The notes: generated from the letters alone by a model not told the origin. Counted from the first letter of the stretch, positions 25,078-34,670 are shown. The stretch: DNA of 64,000 nucleotides from Rugamonas sp045984285 (GCF_045984285.3 NZ_JBJQIK030000016.1:1-64000), one strand, 5' to 3'. Numbers and translations are program-made.

Positions 25078-25993
25078 CGTAGCCGCCGGCTGAATCGCCG
25101 CGCTGCTGGGCGAGCAGCTGGCGCATTTCACGCGCTTCTTCGACCGGTGTGCGGCCGAAGAAGCGTTTGAATTCGCGGCTGAACTGGGACGTGCTCTCGT
25201 AACCCACCTTGCTGCAGGCCGTGGCGGCGGTAAGCCCGTCCTGCACCATCAGCAGCCGCGCCTTGTGCAGGCGCGTGGTCTTCAGGTACTGGATCGGCGA
25301 GGTCGTGGTCACTTCCTTGAAGCTCGCGTGGAAGGCCGCGAGGCTCATGCCCGCCTCGCGCGCCAGCGTGGCCACATCGATCGGCAGGCTGTAGTCGCTG
25401 TGGATGCGCCGCAGTGCCTTGCCGATCTTGCCGAAATGGCTCTGGTGGGCCAGCGCCGCCCGCAGCGCCGCGCCCTGCGGCCCGGTGAGCACGCGGTAGA
25501 TGATTTCGCGCAGCAGGCCGGGACCGATCAGGTCCGCCTCCAGCGGCGATGCCAGGGCTTCCAGCAGCCGCAGCACCGAATCGCATAAGCGCTCGTCCAC
25601 CGGCGAGGACATGAAGGCGCGCGGCGCCGACGCCATCGGCACGCCCGCCGCATCCAGCGCCATCGCCAGCTCCGCCGTGATCTTGAGATCGACCGGTATC
25701 TTGATGGCCAGCATGGGCTCCGCCTCGCTGGCGCTGACCGTCTCGCCTTCAAAGGGCAGGGGAACCGACATCACCAGGAAATGCTGGGCATCGTAATCGA
25801 AGCTTTCATCGCCCACATAACCGCGTTTGCAGCCCTGCGCCACGATGACGATGCACGGTTCGTATAGCACCTGCATGCGCTGGGTGCGGCAGTTCGTGCG
25901 CATGAATTTCACGCCCTCCAGCCGCGCCAGCGTATAGCCTTCGCGCGGCGCCAGCATGTTGAGCAGCTCCACCATGCGTGCCTTGCGGTTCAT
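25064..25993 (-). CDS. AraC-family transcriptional regulator
   Basis: A 309-residue regulator with an N-terminal AraC-type ligand domain (AraC_N, about residues 20-190) and a C-terminal double HTH (about 205-300), including LAREAGMSLAAFHASFKEVT and GYESTSQFSREFKRFFGR. GGAGGAGAT precedes the ATG. It is transcribed away from the SDR gene over 168 bases, and by the common pattern of this subgroup it likely controls that oxidoreductase. Confidence 0.92.
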   Translation of the reverse strand: MNRKARMVELLNMLAPREGYTLARLEGVKFMRTNCRTQRMQVLYEPCIVIVAQGCKRGYVGDESFDYDAQHFLVMSVPLPFEGETVSASEAEPMLAIKIPVDLKITAELAMALDAAGVPMASAPRAFMSSPVDERLCDSVLRLLEALASPLEADLIGPGLLREIIYRVLTGPQGAALRAALAHQSHFGKIGKALRRIHSDYSLPIDVATLAREAGMSLAAFHASFKEVTTTSPIQYLKTTRLHKARLLMVQDGLTAATACSKVGYESTSQFSREFKRFFGRTPVEEAREMRQLLAQQRGDSAGGYVTVQ

Positions 25994-26161
25994 GACATCT
26001 CCTCCGGTTAAAGCAGATCAGGCACTCATTATGCGCCATTCCGGCGAATTTCCGCCAGTGCGTAGAGGATTAGGCAATAAGTCCGCAGTTTCCAGCAAAC
26101 CAAATCTGGTCTCGCTCCCTACACTTCTCTCATCGCAGTTTCACCTACAGGAGAGAAAATC

Positions 26162-26890
26162 ATGACGCAGAAAATTGTACTGATCACCGGCGCAAGCAGC
26201 GGTATTGGCGAAGCAACTGCCCGTCTGCTGGCCTCCGAAGGCCACCATGTCGTTCTCGGCGCGCGCCGCAAGGAACGCCTGGAAATCCTGGTGGGCGACA
26301 TCCGCGCCAATGGCGGTTCCGCCGAGTTCAGCGCGCTCGATGTGACCGACGCCGATGATGTGCAGAGCTTTGTGCTGGCCGCGCACAGGAAGCACGGGCG
26401 GGTCGACGTGTTGATCAATAACGCCGGCGTCATGCCGCTGTCCCGCCTCGACGCCCTGAAGCTGAAGGAATGGGACCGCATGATCGACGTCAACGTGCGC
26501 GGCGTGCTGTACGGGATTGCCGCCGTGCTGCCGCTGATGCAGGGCCAGCGTTCGGGCCAGATCATCAACATCGCATCGATCGGCGCCTATGCCGTGAGCC
26601 CGACGGCAGCCGTCTACTGCGCCACCAAGTTCGCAGTGGCGGCGATTTCGGAAGGATTGCGGCAGGAAGTGGGCGGCGATATCCGCGTGACCGTGGTGTC
26701 GCCGGGCGTCACCGAGTCCGAGCTGGCCGAGTCCATTTCCGATGAAGGCGGGCGCGCCGAGATGAAGGAGTTCCGCAAGGTGGCCATCGGCGCGGACGCC
26801 ATCGCGCGCACCATCTCTTTCGCCATGGCGCAGCCGGCAGATGTGGACGTGAGCGAAATCATCGTGCGCCCGACCGCCAGCATCCACTGA
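26162..26890 (+). CDS. Short-chain dehydrogenase/reductase
   Basis: A 242-residue classical SDR. The NAD(P)-binding TGASSGIG is at residues 9-16, ARRKERL (about 35-41) suits NADPH preference, NNAG follows, and the catalytic Ser/Tyr/Lys are in IASIGAY and YCATK. Substrate unknown. It is divergent from the AraC regulator, which probably regulates it, and CAGGAGAGAAAATC precedes the ATG. Confidence 0.93.
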   Translation: MTQKIVLITGASSGIGEATARLLASEGHHVVLGARRKERLEILVGDIRANGGSAEFSALDVTDADDVQSFVLAAHRKHGRVDVLINNAGVMPLSRLDALKLKEWDRMIDVNVRGVLYGIAAVLPLMQGQRSGQIINIASIGAYAVSPTAAVYCATKFAVAAISEGLRQEVGGDIRVTVVSPGVTESELAESISDEGGRAEMKEFRKVAIGADAIARTISFAMAQPADVDVSEIIVRPTASIH

Positions 26891-26895
26891 GCCGG

Positions 26896-27705
26896 TCAGC
26901 GCGGCCGGATGCTTTCCTTCAGCACCTCGGCCGGGTGGTAGCGGCGGTACGCTTCGAGCACGGTCTCGCTGCGTGCCGCCTTCTCGAATATATCGCGCAG
27001 GGCGGCACGGTCTTCGGGCCCAAGCGCCAGTCTGGAGATGTAGACGCCGTCCTGCACCCATGGCAGTTCCGGCAGCGGTTCGATGCGCAGGCGCGCCGCC
27101 AATCCAGGCACGCGGTCCGGGAAGGCATGCGCCAGCGCCGAGATAATGGTCGGGCTCATGATGGTCAGCTCGGCCGCACCGGCCTGCATCAGGCGGGCGA
27201 CGGCCATTGCATCCACCTCGCGGTACAGGCGGCCCTGCTTCTCCAGCGCCTGCAGCAGCTGTTCGTAGGCCTCGCCGTAGTTATAGCCGCGCACCACCAC
27301 CACGCGCAGCTCCTGCCGTGCCAGCAGTTCGGCGGCATTGGCCAGCGGCGGACGGCTGCCGCCCAGTGAAATGACGGTGGGCCGGTTGCTGATCATCGGC
27401 ACGAAGATGCCGGCGCGGTCGCGCGCCGGCGTGCGGCTGGCAGGCATCAGCAGGTCCGACTGGCCGTTCTCGAACAGCCATTCCAGCCGGGCGCGCGGCA
27501 CCGCCTGCATGGCGATATCGCAGCCGGCCTTCGCTGCGCCGCGCAGGATGTCCGGATAGGCGCCGGTGAACACGCCGTCCTTCACGCGCACCGTGGCGCC
27601 GGTGGGCGACAGGGGCGCAATGATCTCGCGCGAGCAGCCGGCCCAGGCGCCCTGGGCGGCCAGCAGCGTCGCCGCTGCGGCCAGAATGCGAAGTGGGGCG
27701 CTCAT
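26896..27705 (-). CDS. Periplasmic solute-binding-like protein
   Basis: A 269-residue type 3 (amino-acid-type) periplasmic binding fold with a signal peptide ending near residue 23 (AQGAWAG). Features include DGVFTGAYPDILRGAAKAG and the ALEKQGRLYREVDAMAVARLMQAG hinge-like stretch. No ABC permease is nearby, and the gene's ATG overlaps the MFS stop as ATGA. It may therefore act as a sensor or enzyme-like binding protein, not as an ABC importer subunit. It is last of a coupled four-gene operon. Confidence 0.8.
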   Translation of the reverse strand: MSAPLRILAAAATLLAAQGAWAGCSREIIAPLSPTGATVRVKDGVFTGAYPDILRGAAKAGCDIAMQAVPRARLEWLFENGQSDLLMPASRTPARDRAGIFVPMISNRPTVISLGGSRPPLANAAELLARQELRVVVVRGYNYGEAYEQLLQALEKQGRLYREVDAMAVARLMQAGAAELTIMSPTIISALAHAFPDRVPGLAARLRIEPLPELPWVQDGVYISRLALGPEDRAALRDIFEKAARSETVLEAYRRYHPAEVLKESIRPR

Positions 27706-28949
27706 TTCAGGTGATGGTCCTTGAAGTAGCGGCGCGCGACGAGGATGGCGATGAACTGCATTGCCGCGGACACGAAGAAGGTGGCGCCGATGCGCCAGTC
27801 GCTCGGCGGCAGGTGGCTCACTTCCGCCAGCAGGAAGCCGCCGAACAGCGGCATGACGATAATGCCCACGCTGCTGATCGACTGCAGGGCGCCCATCAGC
27901 TCTCCCTGTTCGGTGGCTGGTACGGACTTCGAAATAATGCCCTGCAGCGCAGGCATGGCGCCGAAGGCCAGCAGGTTGCAAAGGATGAAGACGTACATCA
28001 TCCAGCCCTGCGTGGCCAGGCCGTACAGCATATAGGTAATGCAGCCGGAGCCGAGCCCCAGCAGCGACAGCCGCACTTCGCCGAACAGCTTGATGAATTT
28101 GCCCAGCAGGCCGGCCTGCACCACCACCGAGGCGACGCCCACGCAGAACAGGGCCAGTCCGTTCTGCGCCGGTGTCCAGTTGAAGCGGAAGTGCGTGTAG
28201 AGCACCCAGGTACTGTGCAGCATCATCTGGGCGCAGGTGGCGAGCGCGAAAACGATCACCAGGCCGCGGATCTCGGTGCGCCGGATCAGGCGGGACAGGG
28301 TGCTCAGCGGGTTCACGCGCACCAGCTTGAAGTCGCGGCGCTGGCTTGCGGGCAGCGACTCCGGCACATAGAAATAACCGTAGATGAAATTCAGCGCCGA
28401 CAGGCCCGCCGCCACGTAGAAGGGCAGGTGCAGGTCGATGCCGCCGAGGATGCCGCCCAGCATGGGCCCGGCGATGAATCCCAGTCCGAAAGCAGCGCCG
28501 ATCTTGCCGAAGCTCTTGGCGCGGTTCTCGTGCGTGGAAATGTCGGACGCATAGGCCGATGCCACCGACATATTGGCCGATGACGCGCCGCCGATGATGC
28601 GGCCGATGAACAGGCAGGCCAGGTTGGGCGCCCAGGCCGTGGTCAGGAAGTTGAGGCCCATGCCGGCCAGGGAATAGAGCAGCACCGGACGGCGTCCCAC
28701 GCGGTCGCTGATGGCGCCCAGCATGGGCATGAAGATGAACTGCATCAGGCCGAAGGTGGCGCCCAGTATGCCGTACCACATGGTCTGCTGGTCGCGGCTG
28801 GGCACGAACTCGCCCACCAGGATCGGCAGCACCGGCACGATCAGGCCCACACCGAGCATGTCGATGAAGATGCAGATGAGGATGAAGTTAAGGTTTCCGC
28901 TGGAGGCAGTGGCCGCATTGGCCGGGGTGTCGAGGCTTTGCTGTGTCAT
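27702..28949 (-). CDS. MFS drug/H+ antiporter, TetA-like
   Basis: A 415-residue, 12-helix exporter of the DHA1 group. Motif A is MLGAISDRVGRRPVLL (about residues 81-96), and motif C-like glycines occur in GLGFIAGPMLGG (helix 5), which marks antiport exporters. It resembles TCR/TetA transporters but drug specificity cannot be read. The ATG overlaps the upstream DUF3857 gene (ATGA) and its stop overlaps the binding-protein start (ATGA), so all are translated together. Confidence 0.9.
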   Translation of the reverse strand: MTQQSLDTPANAATASSGNLNFILICIFIDMLGVGLIVPVLPILVGEFVPSRDQQTMWYGILGATFGLMQFIFMPMLGAISDRVGRRPVLLYSLAGMGLNFLTTAWAPNLACLFIGRIIGGASSANMSVASAYASDISTHENRAKSFGKIGAAFGLGFIAGPMLGGILGGIDLHLPFYVAAGLSALNFIYGYFYVPESLPASQRRDFKLVRVNPLSTLSRLIRRTEIRGLVIVFALATCAQMMLHSTWVLYTHFRFNWTPAQNGLALFCVGVASVVVQAGLLGKFIKLFGEVRLSLLGLGSGCITYMLYGLATQGWMMYVFILCNLLAFGAMPALQGIISKSVPATEQGELMGALQSISSVGIIVMPLFGGFLLAEVSHLPPSDWRIGATFFVSAAMQFIAILVARRYFKDHHLK

Positions 28950-30844
28950 GGGGTACCAGGTGTGACGGGCAGGCCCGCCATTTCGGTTTCATTCAATACG
29001 AATACCAGCCTGCCGTTCATGGCCTTGCTGATGCGGTTCATTGCAGGGCGCAGCGCAAGATATTCCTGCGGGGAGCACCACGCGCGCGGATTTTCGGAAC
29101 GCACGCGGCGGTTCAGCCGGTAGCGGTTGCCGTCGCGCGTGTAGTGGGCATCGAAGAAGATGCTGTCCTGCCGGATGCTGAGGTTCTTCGGCACATACAG
29201 CACATGCATGGCAGGCGGCAGTTCGATCTCCATTTCATCATCGACGTTGAAGGCTTCGCACAGCGTATCGTTGAGCCGCGCCGGTTCCGTGAAGCGCGAT
29301 ACGATCGCGTTCAGCGGCACCGGCCCGCCCATGCCGGGCATGAAGGACAGCACGCCGGCTTCGGGCTGGCTGACGTAATTGCGGATCCGTTCCACATAGC
29401 GCAGGCCCAGCGCATCGGCGCGGGTCTGGGGCAGCAGTTCCAGGTCGCCTTCACCTTCGTAGCCGCCGCTGGCCATGGTGCGGCGCACCCAGTCTTTCTC
29501 ACCGCCGCGCCCGATGCTGTTGACGAACTGGCGCACCGCCACGGCGCTCTGGCCGTAGCCCGTAATTTCCGTGGTCCGCTCGGCCGAGCCGTCCAGCGCA
29601 ACCTTGAGCCGCACCTTGCGTTCCACGCGCATGCTGTCCGGCGCGGGAAGGGGAGTGTATTGCACCTGCCTGAAGTCGCGCGTTACCAGCACCGGCTTGC
29701 CCGCATCGTTTTCGGGCAGCAGGCCGAAGGTGGTTGGCGTGTCGGTCGAATCGAGGAACAGGCCGAGCGAAGGAATATAGGTGATGGCGTGGTTGAACCA
29801 CATCACCGGAATTTCCGGCAGCTTGTAGTTCTCGCGGTCGGCCAGCAGCAGCACCTGCGAGGCCGTGATGCCGCGCGCGGCCAGCAGCGCCTCCAGCAGC
29901 GCGGCGTGGTCCTTGCAATCGCCGTAGCGGCGCTGCAGGACGGTGATGGCGTCGTTCGGCACCCAGCCGCCGTCGCCCACATAGCTCGCCACATAGCGGA
30001 TATTCTTGCGCACCCAGTCGTACAGCCGTTCCGCAACCTCGCGCTCGTTGCGGGCGCCTGCGCTGGCCTCCGTCGCCAGCGCGCGGATCTCCGGTGTTAC
30101 CGCCGCCTTGCCTGCAGCCTGGCGCTGGTAGCCGTCGGCGATGGCCTTCCAGTCCTGGAAGGTGGAGAGCATCAGGTGCGGTGTGCGCTGCCAGCTGTTG
30201 GCCACATTCGCTTCCGGCGCCACCGTGTCCTTGCTGCGGTAGGCCCAGCGCATGGTGCGCTGGCCACCGCTGCTGCCTTCTTCCACCAGCTGCAGGTCTT
30301 TCATCGCGATCTTGAGCGGCAGGCCTTCCGGATAATGCACGGCGATCTCGCTGTCGTCGCGGATCATGTCACCGCGCAGGAAGCTCTGGTGCGACATGCC
30401 GCCCGGCAGGTCGAGCATGCGGTGCACGATGCGGTAGCGCACGTGAATGGCGTCGCCCGCGGCCAGCTTGGGGAAGGTGATCTGCACCAGTTTTTTCTGG
30501 GGGAAGGAGATCCCGCCCAGCATGCCGTCCTGGGTCTGGATATCGGATGGCGCCACCTTCACCACCACGCCGCCGGCGGTGATGGTCTCCGCAGCCAGCA
30601 GCTCGAAGGTCTGCCGGTCGGCGCTGTAATGCAGGTATTGCTGGCCCAGGGCCGAGGCGCCGGAAGCGTCCACTGCACGCCACAGGTAGTCAACCGTCTC
30701 CTCGTAGGTACTATCGGCGTTGAGCCGGATGTCGGTGCGCTCGCGCAGCGCGCGCACATAGCCTTCGCCCGTTGCCATGGCGGCGGGCGCCATCAGCACC
30801 AGCAGGAGCAGGGCGGAAAGCAGCGGGGCGAAGAGGCGGCGCAT
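28946..30844 (-). CDS. DUF3857/transglutaminase-like secreted protein
   Basis: A 632-residue exported protein. After a signal peptide (RRLFAPLLSALLLLVLMAP) it has a DUF3857 beta-domain (about residues 25-190), a transglutaminase-like core with Cys in RYGDCKDHA, His in WFNHA and Asp in LDSTD, and a C-terminal DUF2569-free beta-domain. The complete Cys/His/Asp set suggests an active thiol enzyme or protease in the periplasm. Start MRRLFAP is preferred over an upstream MVGRP, as it overlaps the HD gene stop (TGATG). Substrate is unknown. Confidence 0.87.
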   Translation of the reverse strand: MRRLFAPLLSALLLLVLMAPAAMATGEGYVRALRERTDIRLNADSTYEETVDYLWRAVDASGASALGQQYLHYSADRQTFELLAAETITAGGVVVKVAPSDIQTQDGMLGGISFPQKKLVQITFPKLAAGDAIHVRYRIVHRMLDLPGGMSHQSFLRGDMIRDDSEIAVHYPEGLPLKIAMKDLQLVEEGSSGGQRTMRWAYRSKDTVAPEANVANSWQRTPHLMLSTFQDWKAIADGYQRQAAGKAAVTPEIRALATEASAGARNEREVAERLYDWVRKNIRYVASYVGDGGWVPNDAITVLQRRYGDCKDHAALLEALLAARGITASQVLLLADRENYKLPEIPVMWFNHAITYIPSLGLFLDSTDTPTTFGLLPENDAGKPVLVTRDFRQVQYTPLPAPDSMRVERKVRLKVALDGSAERTTEITGYGQSAVAVRQFVNSIGRGGEKDWVRRTMASGGYEGEGDLELLPQTRADALGLRYVERIRNYVSQPEAGVLSFMPGMGGPVPLNAIVSRFTEPARLNDTLCEAFNVDDEMEIELPPAMHVLYVPKNLSIRQDSIFFDAHYTRDGNRYRLNRRVRSENPRAWCSPQEYLALRPAMNRISKAMNGRLVFVLNETEMAGLPVTPGTP

Positions 30845-31494
30845 CAGTGGCCGCCCGACCATTCTGCGGCAAAGCTGTCGCGGAAAGCGGTCAGCGCGGC
30901 CAGGCGCTGTTCGCCGAGCTTGCGGCCCGCAACCGTTTGCATTGTGGCGGGCAGCGTGGCCAGCTTCACTGCGATGTGGTCCAGCGAATAGGCCTTGTCG
31001 TCCAGCGGGCGCCCGGCGCCGAGCGGATCGTCCGGATGGGCGAGGGCGCAGCCCATGCGGCCGGCGGTATAGAACATGCGCGCCAGGCCGACGGCGCCCA
31101 GTGCGTCCAGCCGGTCGGCATCCTGCACGATTTTCGCTTCGATGGTTTCCGGCGTGAGCGCGGCGGAGAAGCTGTGCGTTTCAATGGCGTGCGCAACCTC
31201 CGCCAGCAGTTCCCCGGGATAGCCCAGCGCCGCCAGTTGTTCGCGCGCCAGCTGCGCCGCCTGGCGCGAGGCGAGGTGGCGTTCGGGATGGTTCTTGGGC
31301 AGGTTGACCAGGTCATGCAGGTAGCAGGCGGTGAGCACCACCAGCTGGCTGGCCTCCGGATGGTCGGCCAGCAGCAACTGGGCATTACGCCAGACGCGGT
31401 GCAGGTGGCTGGCATCGTGCGCGCCGTCATTGCCGGCGGCAGCACTGGCCATGGCCAGCAGCCTGGGCTGCCAGCTGGCAAGCGTTTCGTTCAT
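30844..31494 (-). CDS. HD-domain phosphohydrolase
   Basis: A 216-residue metal-dependent HD protein: HDASHLHRVWRNA holds the first His, CYLHDLVNL the HD pair, and DADRLDALGA the last Asp. The group includes nucleotidases and YpgQ-like pyrophosphohydrolases. It is the first gene of a coupled series (HD, DUF3857, MFS, binding protein) transcribed on the minus strand. Its 140-base upstream spacer is shared with the divergent cheW gene. Substrate unknown. Confidence 0.88.
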   Translation of the reverse strand: MNETLASWQPRLLAMASAAAGNDGAHDASHLHRVWRNAQLLLADHPEASQLVVLTACYLHDLVNLPKNHPERHLASRQAAQLAREQLAALGYPGELLAEVAHAIETHSFSAALTPETIEAKIVQDADRLDALGAVGLARMFYTAGRMGCALAHPDDPLGAGRPLDDKAYSLDHIAVKLATLPATMQTVAGRKLGEQRLAALTAFRDSFAAEWSGGH

Positions 31495-31569
31495 GGATAG
31501 TTTTCTTGATGAGATTTATCCGATTGTGGCACGCATTGTGGCATGAATGGCAGTCGCGCTCAAATTATC

Positions 31570-31601
31570 TTGGTGCAATGAAACTTGGTTTGGGGTAATA
31601 T
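31570..31601 (+). promoter_or_regulatory. Candidate promoter of the CheW gene
   Basis: TAATAT (31596-31601) is a good -10 hexamer in a locally AT-rich stretch, 33 bases before the cheW ATG. TTGGTG (31570-31575) is a possible -35 but the 20-base spacing is long, so an extended or activator-dependent promoter is as likely. No FliA-type GCCGATAA box is visible. Confidence 0.35.
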
Positions 31602-31634
31602 TTCAGCGTACTTAACCCATCCGCAGGCTTTACT

Positions 31635-32111
31635 ATGTCGAATCTCCAACACAGCGGCGCAGGCGCCGAATACCTCGCATTCACCCTTGGCCAGGAAGAA
31701 TACGGCATCGATATCCAGAAGGTCAGCGAGATCCGCAACTATGAAGAGCCGACCCGCATCGCCAGCGCGCCGGACTTCGTGAAGGGCGTGATCAACCTGC
31801 GCGGCACCATCGTGCCGATCGTGGACATGCGTATCAAATTCCGTTTGGGCAGCGCCGAATATGGCGCTTTCACCGTCGTCATCATTCTCAATATCGGCAA
31901 CCGCGTGGTGGGCATGGTGGTGGATGCGGTGTCCGACGTTACCACGCTGACGCCGGAACAGATCAAGGCCGCGCCGGACATGGGTTCCTCGATCGACACC
32001 GACCATATCACGGGCCTGGGCACCATCGACGACCGCATGCTGATCCTGGTCGATATCGACAAGCTGATGTCCAGCGCCGATATGGGCCTGCTGGAAAAAA
32101 TGGCTGCCTGA
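31635..32111 (+). CDS. cheW: CheW-like chemotaxis coupling protein
   Basis: A 158-residue single CheW domain (about residues 10-150) with FTLGQEEYGIDIQKVSEI, FVKGVINLRGTIVPIVDMR and VVGMVVDAVSDVT, the core that links receptors to CheA. No other che gene is present, so it probably works with a CheA encoded elsewhere. It abuts the RNase H gene, with the two stop codons next to each other on opposite strands. Confidence 0.93.
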   Translation: MSNLQHSGAGAEYLAFTLGQEEYGIDIQKVSEIRNYEEPTRIASAPDFVKGVINLRGTIVPIVDMRIKFRLGSAEYGAFTVVIILNIGNRVVGMVVDAVSDVTTLTPEQIKAAPDMGSSIDTDHITGLGTIDDRMLILVDIDKLMSSADMGLLEKMAA

Positions 32112-32591
32112 TCAGCCGGCTGCCGCGCGCTGCGAGAGGCGGTCGGCCTCCGCATTGCGGTGGCGCGGCACCCAGTACAGCGCCACTTCTCCAACCTGCC
32201 GCATCAGCGCCACCGCCTGTGCGCGGTGCGCGGCCAGCGCCGCCGCACTGAATGTCGATTCCATCAGCACATCCTGCACCACCACCTGGCTGTCGCCGGC
32301 GACCTGCAATTCCCGCACGCCGTGCTGCACGGCCGCCTCCAGCAGGGCGATCAGCGCCAGGTATTCTGCGTCGCTGCTGCTGCCATGGCCCGCATATGCG
32401 CTGATTTCCACCCGTTCGCCCGCCGGTCCGGCCAGCACGGCGCCGATACCGATGCGGCCGGGATTGGGATGCGCCGACCCATCGAAGGCGCCGCGCCAGG
32501 CGGTTGCGGAGGGCGGGGGCTTCTGTCTTGACAGTTTTTCGGCACGGGCGAGCGCCTGGCGCAAATGTTGCGGGGATCTGGTCATTGGCAT
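32112..32591 (-). CDS. Ribonuclease H-like protein
   Basis: A 159-residue RNase HI-fold protein from the start chosen (MPMTRSP); starts 6 bases later or 27 bases earlier are possible. The four acidic catalytic positions are present: Asp in FDGSAHPNPG, Glu in AEYLALIAL, Asp in VAGDSQVVV, and Asp in RNAEADRLS. It lacks the basic protrusion of E. coli RnhA, like the YpdQ/RnhC-related single-domain group, so it may act on other RNA-DNA or on RNA. It is transcribed toward cheW. Confidence 0.85.
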   Translation of the reverse strand: MPMTRSPQHLRQALARAEKLSRQKPPPSATAWRGAFDGSAHPNPGRIGIGAVLAGPAGERVEISAYAGHGSSSDAEYLALIALLEAAVQHGVRELQVAGDSQVVVQDVLMESTFSAAALAAHRAQAVALMRQVGEVALYWVPRHRNAEADRLSQRAAAG

Positions 32592-32722
32592 CGTCCGTCG
32601 ATGGTGACGGCAATTCATCGCCCCGTAAAGGGGTTTCGTCGCAAACCGCACTTTGGCGTCTGCTCTTACGCTAGACTTCTCAAGCAGACATTCTTTTAAC
32701 ATCCTTGATAAAGGAGCTTTTC

Positions 32723-34639
32723 ATGCATCGTGCCGTCCGTCTCACCGTGCTGGCCTTCCTGTTGCAATCCGCTTTTGCCGTCCAACCCGTGCTCGCCGCG
32801 CCGGCCGCCAAGGCCAGCGCCAAGGCGCCGAAGAAGTATACGATCGAGCAGTTCATGGCCACCACGTCCATCAGTGGCGCGTCCTTCAGCAACGATGAAA
32901 AGAACATCCTCTTCACCAGCAATGAAACCGGCATCTTCAACGCCTACACGATGCCGGTGAGTGGCGGCAAGGCCACGGCGTTGACCAAATCAACGACGGA
33001 CAGCGTCTACGCCATCGGCTACTTCCGCAATGATGACCGCGTGCTCTTCACCCGCGACCAGGGCGGCAATGAGCAACACCACCTGTATGTGCGTGAACTG
33101 GACGGCAGCGAGAAAGACCTGACGCCCGGCGAAAAACTGACGGCGCGTTTCGCCGGCTGGGAACAGGACGGCAATGCTTTCTATGTGCAGAGCAACGAGC
33201 GCAATCCCAAATATTTCGATATCTACCGCTACGATGCGAAGACGTATGTGCGCACATTGGTGTACCAGAACGAGGCGGGCATGTTCCCCGGCGAGATCAG
33301 CCGCGACGGCAAATGGCTGACACTGGAGAAGATCAACACCACCTCGGACTCCGATATCTATCTGTACAACTTCGCCAGCAAGGAACTGAAGCACATAACG
33401 CCGCACAAGGGTTCGGCCAAGTTCAGTGCCGAGAGCTTCGATCCCGAATCGAAGAAGCTTTTCTTCAGCTCCAACGAGAGCGGCGAATTCACGACATTGA
33501 GCACCTATGACCTGGCGACCGGCGCGGTGGCGCTGCGCGACAAGGCGGACTGGGACATTGTCGGCACCGGCTTCTCGCGTGACGGCCGCTTCCGCACCAT
33601 CGTGATCAATGAAGACGGCAGCACGGTGCTGCGTATCCTGGACGCTGCGACTGACAAGCCGCTGGCCTTGCCGAAAGTGCCGGGCGGCGAAATTCGCGGC
33701 GCGGTGTTCTCGAAGAGCAGCAAGCTGCTGGCCTTTTACGTCAACGGCGACCGCTCGCCGAACAATCTCTTTGTCTACGACTTCGGCACGAAGCAGGTGA
33801 AGCAGCTGACGCAAAGCCTGAACAAGGAAATCGACCCGAACGACCTGGTGGAAGCGGAAGTGGTGCGCTTCAAGTCCTTCGACGGCACGGTGGTGCCGTC
33901 CATCTTCTACAAGCCGAAGGGCGCATCGGCGGCGAACAAGGTGCCGGCCGTGGTGTATGTGCACGGCGGTCCTGGCGGCCAGACCCGGCGCGGCTACAGC
34001 GCGCAGATCCAGTACCTGGTCAACAACGGCTATGCGGTCCTGGGCATCAACAATCGTGGCAGCAGCGGCTACGGCAAGACCTTCTTCATGGCCGACGACC
34101 GCAAACATGGCCGCGAGCCGCTGTGGGACTGCGTGGAAGCGAAAACCTACCTGGCGAGCCTGGGCTATATCGACCATGAGCGCATCGGCATCATGGGCGG
34201 CAGCTACGGCGGCTACATGACGCTGGCGGCAATGGCCTTCCGGCCCGAGGCCTTCAAGGCCGGTATCGATATCTTCGGCGTCAGCAACTGGATCCGCACG
34301 CTGGAGTCGATTCCGCCGTACTGGGAAGCGCAGCGCACCGCGCTGTACGGCGAGATCGGCGATCCGGTGAAGGACAAGGACTTCCTCACGGCGACCTCGC
34401 CGCTGTTCCATGCCGCGAACATCGTGAAGCCGCTGATGGTCATCCAGGGCAAGAACGACCCGCGCGTGATCAAGCCCGAAAGCGACGAGATCGTGGAGGC
34501 GGTGAAGAAGAATAATGTGCCGGTCGACTACGTGGTCTTCGACGATGAAGGCCACGGCTTCAGCAAGAAGAAGAACCAGGCCGTCGCCAGCGCAAAGATG
34601 GTCGAATTCCTCGACAAGTACCTGAAGAACGCGAAGTAA
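32723..34639 (+). CDS. S9-family prolyl oligopeptidase, secreted
   Basis: A 638-residue serine peptidase with signal peptide (MHRAVRLTVLAFLLQSAFA). The N-terminal two-thirds is a beta-propeller with TolB/WD40-like repeats (residues about 60-380), and the C-terminal third is the catalytic alpha/beta hydrolase. The triad is Ser494 (GGSYGGY), Asp579 (GKNDPR) and His611 (DEGHGF). Such enzymes release N-terminal dipeptides or acylated residues. Start is set by AAGGAG 6 bases upstream. The gene ends in a strong terminator. Confidence 0.94.
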   Translation: MHRAVRLTVLAFLLQSAFAVQPVLAAPAAKASAKAPKKYTIEQFMATTSISGASFSNDEKNILFTSNETGIFNAYTMPVSGGKATALTKSTTDSVYAIGYFRNDDRVLFTRDQGGNEQHHLYVRELDGSEKDLTPGEKLTARFAGWEQDGNAFYVQSNERNPKYFDIYRYDAKTYVRTLVYQNEAGMFPGEISRDGKWLTLEKINTTSDSDIYLYNFASKELKHITPHKGSAKFSAESFDPESKKLFFSSNESGEFTTLSTYDLATGAVALRDKADWDIVGTGFSRDGRFRTIVINEDGSTVLRILDAATDKPLALPKVPGGEIRGAVFSKSSKLLAFYVNGDRSPNNLFVYDFGTKQVKQLTQSLNKEIDPNDLVEAEVVRFKSFDGTVVPSIFYKPKGASAANKVPAVVYVHGGPGGQTRRGYSAQIQYLVNNGYAVLGINNRGSSGYGKTFFMADDRKHGREPLWDCVEAKTYLASLGYIDHERIGIMGGSYGGYMTLAAMAFRPEAFKAGIDIFGVSNWIRTLESIPPYWEAQRTALYGEIGDPVKDKDFLTATSPLFHAANIVKPLMVIQGKNDPRVIKPESDEIVEAVKKNNVPVDYVVFDDEGHGFSKKKNQAVASAKMVEFLDKYLKNAK

Positions 34640-34640
34640 A

Positions 34641-34670
34641 AAAAAGACCCTGCGAAGGCAGGGTCTTTTT
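34641..34670. terminator. Strong bidirectional hairpin terminator
   Basis: AAAAAGACCCTGC (34641-34653) pairs perfectly with GCAGGGTCTTTTT (34658-34670) around a GAAG loop. A 13-base-pair stem with A-tract on the left and U-tract on the right can end transcripts from both the S9 peptidase gene and the convergent secreted repeat gene. Confidence 0.95.

Noticed and set aside
26896..28779. A 627-codon minus-strand frame joining the binding protein with upstream sequence
   Set aside because: Its first 350 codons are out of frame over the MFS gene. The true start is the signal peptide at 27705, overlapping the MFS stop.
28943..30991. Plus-strand open frame of 682 codons across the DUF3857 gene
   Set aside because: Opposite a secreted transglutaminase-like gene with catalytic Cys, His and Asp; no supporting features.
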